A DNA stretch of 64,000 bases from Parapontixanthobacter aurantiacus (GTDB taxonomy: Bacteria > Pseudomonadota > Alphaproteobacteria > Sphingomonadales > Sphingomonadaceae): positions 1,506,001 to 1,570,000 of the forward strand of contig NZ_WTYW01000001.1 of assembly GCF_009827635.1 (NCBI RefSeq), read 5' to 3'. Each line of letters starts with the position of its first letter. Positions within the stretch are counted from its first letter, which is position 1. Below the pieces are notes generated by a model. The model had not been told where the DNA came from and did not search any database. It worked only from the letters and a program-made list of their open reading frames with translations. Positions 17,122 through 26,101 of the stretch are shown here, in pieces. A program made the translations under genes and the position numbers.

Positions 17122-19517
17122 GCTTCAACCGGCGTTCGGCGCTGAAGCTCTTCGCCGGGGGAAGCCTGACAACGCTCGCCGTTGCACAAGCGCCCGCCGC
17201 CTTCGCACAAGGTGGCGGGCCGCTTTACAAAAACGCAGACGCACCGATCGCTGCGCGTGTCGCCGACCTGATGGCGCGCATGACGCTCGAGGAGAAAGTC
17301 GCCCAGATCCGTACCGCTTGGGCGGCGAAGGGAGACATGATCGACGGCCTCGCCTTCGATCCTGCTCGGGCAAGCGAAGCGTTTCCCCACAGCATCGGTC
17401 ACGTCACTAGGCCTAGCGACAAGCGCGGGGTTCCGGGTATCACCGGCGCTGCAGGCGGCACTGCGGCCCGCTGGCGCACGCCGCAGCAGACCGTCGAGTT
17501 CATCAATGCGCTGCAACGTTGGGCGATGGAAGACACGCGCCTCGGCATTCCCGTGCTGCTGCACGAGGAATCGCTTCACGGATACATGGCCACCGAAGCG
17601 ACCATGTTCCCGCAGGCGATCGCGCTCGCTAGCAGTTTCGACCTCGACCTCATGCGCCGTGTCCAGTCCGTGACCGCGCGCGAAGTCCGCTCTCGTGGAG
17701 TTCCGCTGGTTTTAAGTCCCGTGGTCGACGTCGTGCGCGATCCTCGCTGGGGACGGATCGAGGAGACTTGGGGTGAAGATCCCTATCTCGTCGGGGAAAT
17801 GGGCGTCGCTGCTGTCGAGGGACTGCAAGGCGCCGGAAAATTCGAGAAACTGCAAGACGGCAAGGTCTTTGCGACACTGAAACACATGACCGGTCATGGC
17901 CAGCCAGAGGCCGGGAATAACGTCGCCCCGGCACAAATTTCGGAGCGGGACTTGCGGGAAAACTTCTTCCTGCCCTTCCGCGAGATCGTGCGACGCACAT
18001 CGATCCGCAGCGTCATGCCGAGCTATAATGAGATCGATGGCATACCAAGCCACGCCAACACGTGGCTGCTCGGCGACATTCTTCGCGGCGAATGGGGTTT
18101 CGACGGAGCCATCGTCAGCGATTATGGCGGCGTTCACGAACTGGCGACGCTGCACAAGGTTGCGGACGATTTGGAAGATGCCGCGCGTCAATCGCTTCGC
18201 GCCGGCGTCGACAGCGAATTGCCCGAGGGCATGGCATATGCGACGCTCGTCGATGCCGTACGCGCCGGACGGATCGAGCAGGATTTGATCGATACCGCTT
18301 GCGCACGCATGCTGACGCTCAAATTCCGCGCGGGACTGTTCGAAGATCCTTACGGGGATGCCGAGCTTTCGCAGCGGATCACCGGCAACGACGAAGCGCG
18401 GGCACTGGCATTGGAAGCGGCCCGCAAGGGTCTGTGCCTGCTGACGAACAAGGATGGCACGCTTCCCCTCGACCGGCGTACATCGGGCCGCGTTGCGGTC
18501 ATCGGACCCAATCACGCCATAGCCCGCCTTGGAGGTTATTCGAGCGTGCCCAAGCAAACCATCAGCTTGATAGAGGGTCTGCGGCAGGTGGCTCCCTCAG
18601 TCGACTTCGTCACTGCGCAGGGGGTCTTCATCACGACCAGCGAGGATCGCTCGCAAGACCTCATCTATCTCGCCGACCGAGAAGAGAACCTTCGCCTCAT
18701 CGCGGAAGCGGTCGAGGTTGCGAAGACCGCCGATACGATCATCGTGGCCATCGGCGACACCGAACAGACCAGCCGCGAAGGGTTCGCTACAAACCACTTG
18801 GGCGATCGGACCGATATCGACATCGTCGGCGAGCAGAACGAGTTGGTCGATGCACTCGCAGCGCTCGGTAAGCCGCTCATCGTGACAGCCTATAACGGGC
18901 GTCCGCCCAGTTGGCCCAACGTCATCGAGAAGGCCGATGCAATTCTCGAATGCTGGTATCCCGGGCAAGAAGGCGGCATCGCCGTCGCAGAAGCCTTGTT
19001 CGGCGACATCAACCCGGGCGGGAAGATGCCGGTCACAGTGGTGCGCAACGAAGGGCAGGTCCCCTACTTCTACAACCACAAGCCGAGCGCGAGGCGGGGT
19101 TATCTCTTCGATGACAAGGGCCCGCTGTTCCCCTTTGGGCACGGCATGTCATACACGTCCTTCGCGATCTCTGCGCCGCGGGCAAGCAAAGCGGTATACG
19201 GGCTCGCCGAGCCGATCGAGGTGGAGGTAGACGTCCGCAATACGGGGGACAGGGTGGGTGACGAGGTCGTACAGCTTTACATCACGCGCACCGACGTATC
19301 GGTCACGCGCCCCGTGCTCGAACTCAAGGGTTTCGAGCGTGTCACTCTTCGTCCTGGCGAAACGCGGACGCTGACCTTCGCCGTAACGCCCGACCAGCTT
19401 ACGATCTGGAACCGGGCAATGGAAGAAGTGAACGAGCCTGGCCCAGTCAAGCTATCCGCCGGCGGAAGTTCCGCCGACCTCAAATCGACCGACGTGGAGA
19501 TCGTCTCAAATGCCTGA
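17118..19517 (+). CDS. GH3 beta-xylosidase/beta-glucosidase, Tat-type signal
   Basis: A 799-residue paralogue of the preceding GH3 gene with the same domain order. The conserved 'LLHEESLHG' (148-156), 'KHMTGHGQPE' (255-264) and nucleophile D335 ('AIVSDYGGVH') fall at identical residue numbers. The N-terminus differs: 'NRRSALKLFAGG' is twin-arginine-like, with a cut near AFA-QG, so this copy may be exported folded by Tat. Near the acid/base region it keeps 'IGDTEQTSREGFATNH'. The two copies probably differ in substrate (for example xylobiose against longer or substituted oligomers), but sequence alone does not say how. Its end overlaps the GH10 start by eight bases. Confidence 0.92.
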   Translation: MSFNRRSALKLFAGGSLTTLAVAQAPAAFAQGGGPLYKNADAPIAARVADLMARMTLEEKVAQIRTAWAAKGDMIDGLAFDPARASEAFPHSIGHVTRPSDKRGVPGITGAAGGTAARWRTPQQTVEFINALQRWAMEDTRLGIPVLLHEESLHGYMATEATMFPQAIALASSFDLDLMRRVQSVTAREVRSRGVPLVLSPVVDVVRDPRWGRIEETWGEDPYLVGEMGVAAVEGLQGAGKFEKLQDGKVFATLKHMTGHGQPEAGNNVAPAQISERDLRENFFLPFREIVRRTSIRSVMPSYNEIDGIPSHANTWLLGDILRGEWGFDGAIVSDYGGVHELATLHKVADDLEDAARQSLRAGVDSELPEGMAYATLVDAVRAGRIEQDLIDTACARMLTLKFRAGLFEDPYGDAELSQRITGNDEARALALEAARKGLCLLTNKDGTLPLDRRTSGRVAVIGPNHAIARLGGYSSVPKQTISLIEGLRQVAPSVDFVTAQGVFITTSEDRSQDLIYLADREENLRLIAEAVEVAKTADTIIVAIGDTEQTSREGFATNHLGDRTDIDIVGEQNELVDALAALGKPLIVTAYNGRPPSWPNVIEKADAILECWYPGQEGGIAVAEALFGDINPGGKMPVTVVRNEGQVPYFYNHKPSARRGYLFDDKGPLFPFGHGMSYTSFAISAPRASKAVYGLAEPIEVEVDVRNTGDRVGDEVVQLYITRTDVSVTRPVLELKGFERVTLRPGETRTLTFAVTPDQLTIWNRAMEEVNEPGPVKLSAGGSSADLKSTDVEIVSNA

Positions 19518-20718
19518 CCGTTTCGAATTGTCTCGCCGCCATGCGCTCGCGGGAATGGCCGCAATGCCGCTAGTGAGTTGTGGCGGCATGTCCGCTGGAA
19601 ATTCCGCGCCGCCCGAAAGCGCCCCGACAGTTGCACTGACGGGCGAAGCCTATCCTAAGCCCTCGCTCGAGACATTGGCTCAGCGTGGCGGACGGCATTT
19701 CGGCAGTGCGATAGCTTCCACCCCCGGTCGGACCGACGCCGGTTCGGTGCAGAACCCGCGTTACACGGATCTCATCAAAGCCGAATGCGGCATGGTCGTG
19801 CCGGAAAACGAGATGAAGTGGCAAACCGTACGCCCCTCGCCCGACACCTTCGACTTTTCGCGAATGGACGACATCGCTCGCTGGTCGCAGGCTAACGGGT
19901 TGGCTCTGCGCGGGCATACGCTCCTTTGGCACCGCCCACAGTGGTTCCCCGACTGGCTCAATAACTACGACTTCGGTGCAAATCCGGCGACCGAGGCAGC
20001 GCGGCTGCTCACCAAGCATATCGAAGCAGTCACGACCCGCTACAAAGGCCTCATCACTAGCTACGACGTGGTGAACGAAGCCATCGATCACGATCGCAAC
20101 GATACGATCGAAACGAGCCTCAGCCGCGCGATGGGCAGCCCCGAAGAAGTCATAGACCTGGCGTTCCGCAGCGCGCGCGAGCAGCTGCCCGACGGCCAAC
20201 TCGTCTATAACGACTACATGAGTTGGGAACCCCAGCACCAAAAGCACAATGAGGACGTGCTGCGATTGCTCGAAGGCATGGTCTCTCGCGGGGTGCCGGT
20301 CGATGCGCTCGGCATCCAGTCTCATATCGAACTGTTCGAGATCGATCCTGCTACCGGCGTCGGCCCTTATATGGAGCGCGAGTGGCGGCGCTTCCTCGAC
20401 GAGGTAACCGGAATGGGCTTACGACTCCTCATCACCGAATTCGACGTGAAGGATCGGGAGCTACCGAGCAATATCGCCGAACGGGACAGCAAGGTTGCCG
20501 ATTATACGCGGCGATATTTCGATGTGATGCTGGATTACGATGCGCATCTCGACGATATCCTGATGTGGGGCATGATCGACAAGTTCAACTGGCTGCAGTA
20601 TTTCGATCCCGCGAAACGCGCCGATGGCCTCGAAGTGCGCGGCACCCCATACACCTCCAACTACGAGCCGAAACCGATGCGGACAGCGATTGCCGAAGCA
20701 TTGGCAGCTGCCGCCTAG
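19510..20718 (+). CDS. GH10 endo-1,4-beta-xylanase, lipoprotein
   Basis: A 402-residue family 10 xylanase. It shows 'RGHTLLWHRPQWFPDW' (134-149), the acid/base E190 in 'YDVVNEAID', the substrate-binding 'IQSHIE' (269-274) and the nucleophile E310 in 'LLITEFDVKD'. The N-terminus has 'SRRHALAG' followed by a lipobox-like LVSC, giving likely lipidation at C24 after a Tat-type signal. It cuts internal bonds of xylan into oligomers for the GH67, GH43 and GH3 enzymes encoded alongside. It is the last gene of the GH3-GH3-GH10 operon and is followed by a strong terminator at 20746. Confidence 0.94.
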   Translation: MPDRFELSRRHALAGMAAMPLVSCGGMSAGNSAPPESAPTVALTGEAYPKPSLETLAQRGGRHFGSAIASTPGRTDAGSVQNPRYTDLIKAECGMVVPENEMKWQTVRPSPDTFDFSRMDDIARWSQANGLALRGHTLLWHRPQWFPDWLNNYDFGANPATEAARLLTKHIEAVTTRYKGLITSYDVVNEAIDHDRNDTIETSLSRAMGSPEEVIDLAFRSAREQLPDGQLVYNDYMSWEPQHQKHNEDVLRLLEGMVSRGVPVDALGIQSHIELFEIDPATGVGPYMEREWRRFLDEVTGMGLRLLITEFDVKDRELPSNIAERDSKVADYTRRYFDVMLDYDAHLDDILMWGMIDKFNWLQYFDPAKRADGLEVRGTPYTSNYEPKPMRTAIAEALAAAA

Positions 20719-20745
20719 CTTCTCTTCTCCGATCTCGAATGCCGC

Positions 20746-20782
20746 AAAGGCCGCGTCGCTTGTCCGGTGACGCGGCCTTTTT
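20746..20782 (+). terminator. Rho-independent terminator after GH10 xylanase
   Basis: A perfect 12-base stem (AAAGGCCGCGTC at 20746-20757 pairing with 20769-20780) with an 11-base loop runs into a TTTTT tract. It lies 27 bases downstream of the xylanase stop. Confidence 0.9.
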
Positions 20783-20830
20783 CGTCGGCAGTTTCGCTAC
20801 CCGAATAACATCGTGACTTCCGCCGGGCAT

Positions 20831-20870
20831 AAAAAGAGGCCGTGCCACCCGGTGGGATGGCACGGCCTCA
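20831..20870 (-). terminator. Rho-independent terminator of the TonB receptor gene
   Basis: A 12-base stem (GAGGCCGTGCCA at 20836-20847 with 20858-20869) carries a short GC-rich inner pair. On the minus strand it is followed by TTTTT. It lies just beyond the stop of the TonB-dependent receptor at 20886. Confidence 0.88.
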
Positions 20871-20885
20871 GATAGAGAGAGAAGT

Positions 20886-23800
20886 TTAGAAGTTTCCGCG
20901 GATGATAAAGGAAAACCTTCTGTCGTTCATGAAGTACGACCGCGGGGCGAGGTCATCGGGATTACCGGTGTATGCCTGCGTCGTCTTCGTGACTTCGTTC
21001 AACAGGTTAACGCCTTGGACCCCGATCCGCACGTCTCCGGGTAGGCCGAGAACCGATCCGATGTTCAGGAACGCCGAAGCATCGAGCTGACCCGTCGGCT
21101 CGTTGAAGATCGAGTAGTACGGGAAGATCACGTCAGAAGCCGTGAGGAGGAAGCGCGAACGCCAGTTATAGGCAGCTCGAACCGAAACTGCTCCCTTCTC
21201 GTAGAAGCCCGCAACGTTGTAGTTATGCTCCGACAGCTGCTCGAGTGGCAAATTCCCCGGTTCGACCGTCGAATCATTGACTGCCTGGCCACCATTCAGG
21301 AACGTGTTGGGCAATCCCTGACTGTCGATATAGGTGTAGTTCGCTTGAACGCCGAACCCGTCGAGCGGTTGGGGCAGGAAGTCGAACGTTTGCTGGTAAG
21401 CGACTTCAAAGCCCTTGATCTTGCCGCTTCCATCGAAGTTGGCAGGACCGCGGACATTGACAGTGCGAGTTTCGCCAGCGGCGTTCGTGATCGTTTCGTC
21501 ACGCACCTGCTGATAGAAGAAGTTCTTCACATCCTTGTAAAACGCGTTGAACGTCAACGAACCGACCGTCGCAAAGTACCATTCTACGCTGGCGTCGAAC
21601 TGCCAAGCCGTTGCCGGAAGCAAAGTCGGATCACCGGCCGATGCAAGGTAGTTGCCTTCCGTGTCTACTCGCGGCGTGAAGTAGTTGCGAATATAACTGT
21701 TTTCCGGACGGGTCAGAACCTTCGAAGCAGCCAGACGGACGATGAGGTCGTCGGTCAGGCCAAACTTGAGGTTCGCACTCGGTAGGAAATAGTCGTAGTT
21801 GTTGCCGCGCTGCTCATACGTAAGACTACCATCTGCAAAATTACGCAGCGCTTCATAGGCCGCCTCGCCGATGGTACAGATACCGCCAGGAATGATGTTA
21901 CCGCCGCCCAATTCAATCGGACGGGCCCGCGGGGCGCAACGGCCGTCGAAGGTAATCTCGCCCGTATCTGGGTTGGTCACTTCAAAGATAAACGCTTCTT
22001 CGATTCCGAGGTCTTCCTGACTGCCGGGACCACGCGAACTTGCCGAGCGAACCTTCGTATTGACGTACCGGACACCGAGGTTGCCGGAGAATCGAACGTC
22101 ACCGAACAGGTCATCGCTGCCGAAGTTGATCATCGCATACAGCGCGTAGTCATCCTGATCGATCGTCTGGATGTCGCTTGGAAGATAGGGCGTTCCGTCA
22201 ATAGCCTGAGCACGGGCAGCCAAAGGCTGCCAGTCGATCGTTGCCCCTGACTGAACTGCCAGATCCTGTACCGAACGCGCAAAGTCTACGGCGCTGTTGT
22301 AATCCTCGGCCGGGTTGCCTGCATAGTAGAATGCTCCCGGAGGACCCGGGACTTCGCCGCGGAAGAAGTTCGGAAATTCATAACGCTCGGAAGCGTCGGC
22401 GGGCACATCGGCCACGTTGATCGGACGGCTTCCCGTCCAAACTTCGCTCAAACGACCCCAGTTATACGTCGTGTAACGAACGTCCTGTTCGCGCCCTTGG
22501 TAGCGACCGCCGAATTTTACGCGCCGGATGAAGGCGTCGTCATCGAACTCGTAGGTGAAGTCGGCGGCGAATGCGAATTGATCGCCCTGGCTGTCTTCGG
22601 CGTGATCCATGGCGGCGCGCCAGAACTGGAACCGCGGATCGGAGAAGTACGCTGCATCGTCGCGCTGCTGCGTGGGATTGCCCTCCGCATCACGAACGAT
22701 GATCGCATCCAGAGCCGGGCTAGGCGCCGACCAGGTGTAACCAAGGAATTGCGGCGCATGCGGAACAATGACCGGATACTCTCCTGAGATATCCAGTTCC
22801 TGATCGGCAAACAGCGAACCGAGAATGCTTACGTCCAGGTTCTCGCGGCGGGAAGTTGCGTATTGAGCATCCAGTTCTACCGCAAGCCGGTCGGTAAGCT
22901 GATGCTCGAGCCTGAGGCTGTAATCGGTGTTCGTCGTTTCGTCCTGCACCCCTCGCTTTGCCAAGGAGAACTGCGACCCACCGATCGGCACGTAAGGCGA
23001 ACCGCCCGAGCCGAGCGTAGGATCGTAATTGTTGACTGCGCCGCGCCAGCCGTTCGAAGCATCAACTATGTAGCCGGACTGGAACAGGCCATCCTCGTCA
23101 TAAACGAAGTCTTGATACCCACCGACTGGGCACTGAGCGCGAGGCGGCGTTTCGTCATCCGGGTTGATCGTGTTGTTGCTATCGATCACGTTCGGCCCGT
23201 TAGCGTTCTGCTGACAGCCCAGCGGATAGGTCGAATATTCGGTCAGGTCGGGCGCAGTTTCATACGTGTATTCGCCCCAGTCATTGGTCGTGTGTGAGCG
23301 AATGAACTCCGCGGTCAGACGCGTCCGCTCATCGAGGCTTTCCCACTGAGCGGAAGCCGCGATACCATCACGCTTGCGATTGAAATCCTGCGTCCGGAAC
23401 TGTCCGCCGACCGGCGCAACGCGGTAATCCGCGTAGTCAGCGAAACCGTCTGCTCCTTCGGTCCCGAAATTACCGCAAGCGGCGTTCGCAGGAGGCAGGG
23501 TCATCTCATCGACCGGCGCTGGAAGCGGGTTACGACATACGAACCGATCCGTCGTATTGGCAGTGCGAACCAGTTCCCCGTCGCGGGTCTGGTAGTTGGC
23601 AACCTGAAGACCGTCAGCGCGGCTTTTGATCTGTGAGAACGCGCCGCTTACGAGAATGCCGAAACGGCCGGCATCGGTGGTCCATGCCTTGCTGATCAAT
23701 CCCGAGATGGTGGGCGTCCATTCTTCGCGAAAGTCGCCGTAATTGGCCTCCGCACTGAACGCCACCTTGAGATCGTCGGACCCGCTATCGAACGGTTTAC

Positions 23801-24374
23801 GCGTATTGAGATTGACCGTCCCGGCGAGACCGCCCTCGATCATGTCTGCAGTCGCGTTCTTGGAAATTATGACCGAGCCGAGCAGTTCAGAAGGAACGTC
23901 GGCGAAGTTCAGCGCCTGGCCGTTAACGCCTGCTGCAAAAGCGGTGCGACCGTTGAACTCGGACCGAACGAAGTTCAGACCGCGGACGGTAACGCCCGAT
24001 CCCTCTACGGAGAAGTGGTCAGGGTCATTGGAACCGGCAAAGCGGTTGATCGCGATGCCGGGAACGCGCTGAAGCGCTTCCGTAACCGAGCGGTCCGGCA
24101 ACGCGCCGATGTCTTCTGCCGTAATCGCATCGACGACCGTATCGGCATCCCGCTTGATGTCCTGGGCATTGGCCAGCGATTGACGGATCCCCGAAACGAT
24201 GATGACATTCTCTTCAGGGGAAAGTGGCTGTTCGTCCGCTTCTTGCGCGAAAGCGACCGAGCTGTAGATCAAACTGCTTACAACGAGAGCAGATGCACCC
24301 GTCCGCAGCATAGATTTTTTGAAAACGTCACGCCCTAGTGCACGCGGATTGCGGCTGGACATCGCCTTGGTCAT
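20886..24374 (-). CDS. TonB-dependent outer-membrane receptor (TonB-Xanth-Caul type)
   Basis: A 1162-residue outer-membrane receptor. The N-terminus carries a signal peptide ending AFA-QE around residue 44. A plug domain follows with 'ALPDRSVTEALQRVPGIAI' and 'GSGVTVRGLNFVRSEFNG', then a long beta-barrel that ends in Phe ('FIIRGNF'), as expected of a barrel. Receptors of this large subclass import oligosaccharides in Xanthomonas, Caulobacter and sphingomonads. Its place in the xylan island, 16 bases behind an operator copy, points to uptake of xylan fragments. GGGAGGG sits 8 bases before the ATG. The substrate is inferred. Confidence 0.9.
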   Translation of the reverse strand: MTKAMSSRNPRALGRDVFKKSMLRTGASALVVSSLIYSSVAFAQEADEQPLSPEENVIIVSGIRQSLANAQDIKRDADTVVDAITAEDIGALPDRSVTEALQRVPGIAINRFAGSNDPDHFSVEGSGVTVRGLNFVRSEFNGRTAFAAGVNGQALNFADVPSELLGSVIISKNATADMIEGGLAGTVNLNTRKPFDSGSDDLKVAFSAEANYGDFREEWTPTISGLISKAWTTDAGRFGILVSGAFSQIKSRADGLQVANYQTRDGELVRTANTTDRFVCRNPLPAPVDEMTLPPANAACGNFGTEGADGFADYADYRVAPVGGQFRTQDFNRKRDGIAASAQWESLDERTRLTAEFIRSHTTNDWGEYTYETAPDLTEYSTYPLGCQQNANGPNVIDSNNTINPDDETPPRAQCPVGGYQDFVYDEDGLFQSGYIVDASNGWRGAVNNYDPTLGSGGSPYVPIGGSQFSLAKRGVQDETTNTDYSLRLEHQLTDRLAVELDAQYATSRRENLDVSILGSLFADQELDISGEYPVIVPHAPQFLGYTWSAPSPALDAIIVRDAEGNPTQQRDDAAYFSDPRFQFWRAAMDHAEDSQGDQFAFAADFTYEFDDDAFIRRVKFGGRYQGREQDVRYTTYNWGRLSEVWTGSRPINVADVPADASERYEFPNFFRGEVPGPPGAFYYAGNPAEDYNSAVDFARSVQDLAVQSGATIDWQPLAARAQAIDGTPYLPSDIQTIDQDDYALYAMINFGSDDLFGDVRFSGNLGVRYVNTKVRSASSRGPGSQEDLGIEEAFIFEVTNPDTGEITFDGRCAPRARPIELGGGNIIPGGICTIGEAAYEALRNFADGSLTYEQRGNNYDYFLPSANLKFGLTDDLIVRLAASKVLTRPENSYIRNYFTPRVDTEGNYLASAGDPTLLPATAWQFDASVEWYFATVGSLTFNAFYKDVKNFFYQQVRDETITNAAGETRTVNVRGPANFDGSGKIKGFEVAYQQTFDFLPQPLDGFGVQANYTYIDSQGLPNTFLNGGQAVNDSTVEPGNLPLEQLSEHNYNVAGFYEKGAVSVRAAYNWRSRFLLTASDVIFPYYSIFNEPTGQLDASAFLNIGSVLGLPGDVRIGVQGVNLLNEVTKTTQAYTGNPDDLAPRSYFMNDRRFSFIIRGNF

Positions 24375-24390
24375 AAGACCATCCCTCCCA

Positions 24391-24404
24391 TGTTAGCGCT
24401 ACCA
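24391..24404. promoter_or_regulatory. LacI-family (XylR-type) operator, site 3
   Basis: TGTTAGCGCTACCA matches the palindrome TGGTAGCGCTACCA at 13 of 14 bases. It lies 16 bases upstream of the TonB receptor start and 140 bases upstream of the first halogenase on the opposite strand. Control of the receptor is likely; control of the halogenase is possible but the distance is larger. Confidence 0.75.
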
Positions 24405-24544
24405 ATAAAATTCGGCAGCTGTCTGTTCCTCGGTCAATCGACTTATCGGCGCGACGAGCGATTGGCAAGAGGGGGTTGCGTTCTTTTAGCCGAATACTGT
24501 GGTAAATTGCCAACATGCGTTCAACGCGGTAGGAGCCAGTCTCG

Positions 24545-26101
24545 ATGGGACAGGCAAATGGTATCGGTACCGTAAACCGGATCGAACGGGTCGTAATCGT
24601 AGGCGGCGGCACTGCCGGTTGGATGGCAGCTGCAGCTCTCGCGCGTTTCTTCAACGATGGCAGAAGGACGATCGACTTGGTCGAGTCGGACGCCATCGGC
24701 ACGGTTGGCGTCGGCGAGGCGACGATCCCGCCAATCGTCAATTTCAACGCGATGCTCGACATTCGCGAGGATGAATTTCTTCAGGCGACTCGCGGCACCT
24801 TCAAGCTGGGTATCGAGTTCGTGAACTGGGGTCGGCAGGGCGACCGATATTTTCATCCATTCGGAAGCTACGGCCAATCCTTTCACGGGATTGCCTTTCA
24901 CCAGCTGTTCCTGCGCGAAGTCGCGCGGGGCGGACAGCTTGGTACTATCGGCGAATATTCGATGAGCACCGCTGCAGCGATGACCGGCAAGTTTGCCCGG
25001 CCGGCTGTCGGAGCCAAGTCGCTCGTGAATCAGATAATCTACGCTTACCACTTCGATGCTTCCCTTTACGCGGCACTGCTTCGCAAAATGGCCGAGGGGC
25101 GCGGTGTGCGACGTACCGAGGGGCGGATAGCCAGTGTAGAGCGCGACGGAGAAACGGGTGACATCCGCGCCGTGGTGCTGGAGAATGGCGATCAGATCGA
25201 AGGCGACCTTTTCATCGACTGCTCGGGTTTTCGCGGCCTTTTAATCGAGGAGGCACTCGAGACCGGTTACGAAGATTGGAGCCACTGGCTTCCGATGGAT
25301 CGTGCAATCGCCGTGCCAAGCGAAAGTTCGGGTCCGCCGTCCCCTTTCACTCGCTCGACAGCTCATGGCGCTGGCTGGCAGTGGCGCATCCCGCTGCAGC
25401 ACCGAACTGGGAACGGCCATGTTTTTTCAAGCGGCTATATGGATGAAGGCGAGGCTCAGGACATTCTGCTTGCCAATCTTGAAGGCAGTCCCATCAGCGA
25501 GCCACGGACTTTGCGTTTCCTGACCGGTATGCGCAAGAAGGCTTGGAGCCACAATGTTGTTTCGCTCGGATTGTCCGCGGGTTTCATCGAACCTCTCGAA
25601 TCCACCAGCATCCACCTCATTCAAAACGGCATCGCCCGCCTGTTCGCCCTATTTCCCGACAATCCGATAAGCCCGATCGAGCGCGACGAATATAATCGCG
25701 GCATGCGCGAGCTTTTTGAAGATGTTCGCGACTTCGTCATACTTCACTACAAGGCTACTCAGCGGAACGATACGGAGTTCTGGCGCTATGTGCGCGACAT
25801 GGACGTTCCAGAAAGCCTTTCTCGTAAGATGGAGTTATGGCGTCTTCACGGTCGCGTCTTTCGCGAGAATGCTGAGCTCTTCGCAGCCGATAGCTGGATT
25901 TCCGTAATGCTCGGGCAAAACACCTGGCCCGAAAGTTATGATGCGATCGCCGATTCGCTCGACCCTGATAGGGTCGCCTCAGCGATGAAACAGATGCGTG
26001 CGGCCTACCGGGAAACGGCCGAGAAGCTGCCTCTGCACGAGGACTTCATCCGGCAATCAGGTGGCTGGCACGATATGTCCGCTCGGGAACACGCTGCATG
26101 A
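24545..26101 (+). CDS. Flavin-dependent tryptophan-halogenase family protein (copy 1)
   Basis: A 518-residue member of the PrnA/RebH-like family. It keeps the FAD-binding GGGTAGW (residues 20-26), the catalytic-lysine block 'GTFKLGIEF' (K87), the WxWxIP signature ('GWQWRIPLQHR') and the glutamate-bearing 'EPLESTSI' segment. It is therefore probably a working FADH2-dependent halogenase or a close relative; its substrate is unknown. AGGAG lies 10 bases upstream of the ATG. It overlaps the next halogenase by four bases (ATGA). Such genes often accompany TonB receptors in sphingomonads, caulobacters and xanthomonads, and their role there is not established. Confidence 0.88.
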   Translation: MGQANGIGTVNRIERVVIVGGGTAGWMAAAALARFFNDGRRTIDLVESDAIGTVGVGEATIPPIVNFNAMLDIREDEFLQATRGTFKLGIEFVNWGRQGDRYFHPFGSYGQSFHGIAFHQLFLREVARGGQLGTIGEYSMSTAAAMTGKFARPAVGAKSLVNQIIYAYHFDASLYAALLRKMAEGRGVRRTEGRIASVERDGETGDIRAVVLENGDQIEGDLFIDCSGFRGLLIEEALETGYEDWSHWLPMDRAIAVPSESSGPPSPFTRSTAHGAGWQWRIPLQHRTGNGHVFSSGYMDEGEAQDILLANLEGSPISEPRTLRFLTGMRKKAWSHNVVSLGLSAGFIEPLESTSIHLIQNGIARLFALFPDNPISPIERDEYNRGMRELFEDVRDFVILHYKATQRNDTEFWRYVRDMDVPESLSRKMELWRLHGRVFRENAELFAADSWISVMLGQNTWPESYDAIADSLDPDRVASAMKQMRAAYRETAEKLPLHEDFIRQSGGWHDMSAREHAA

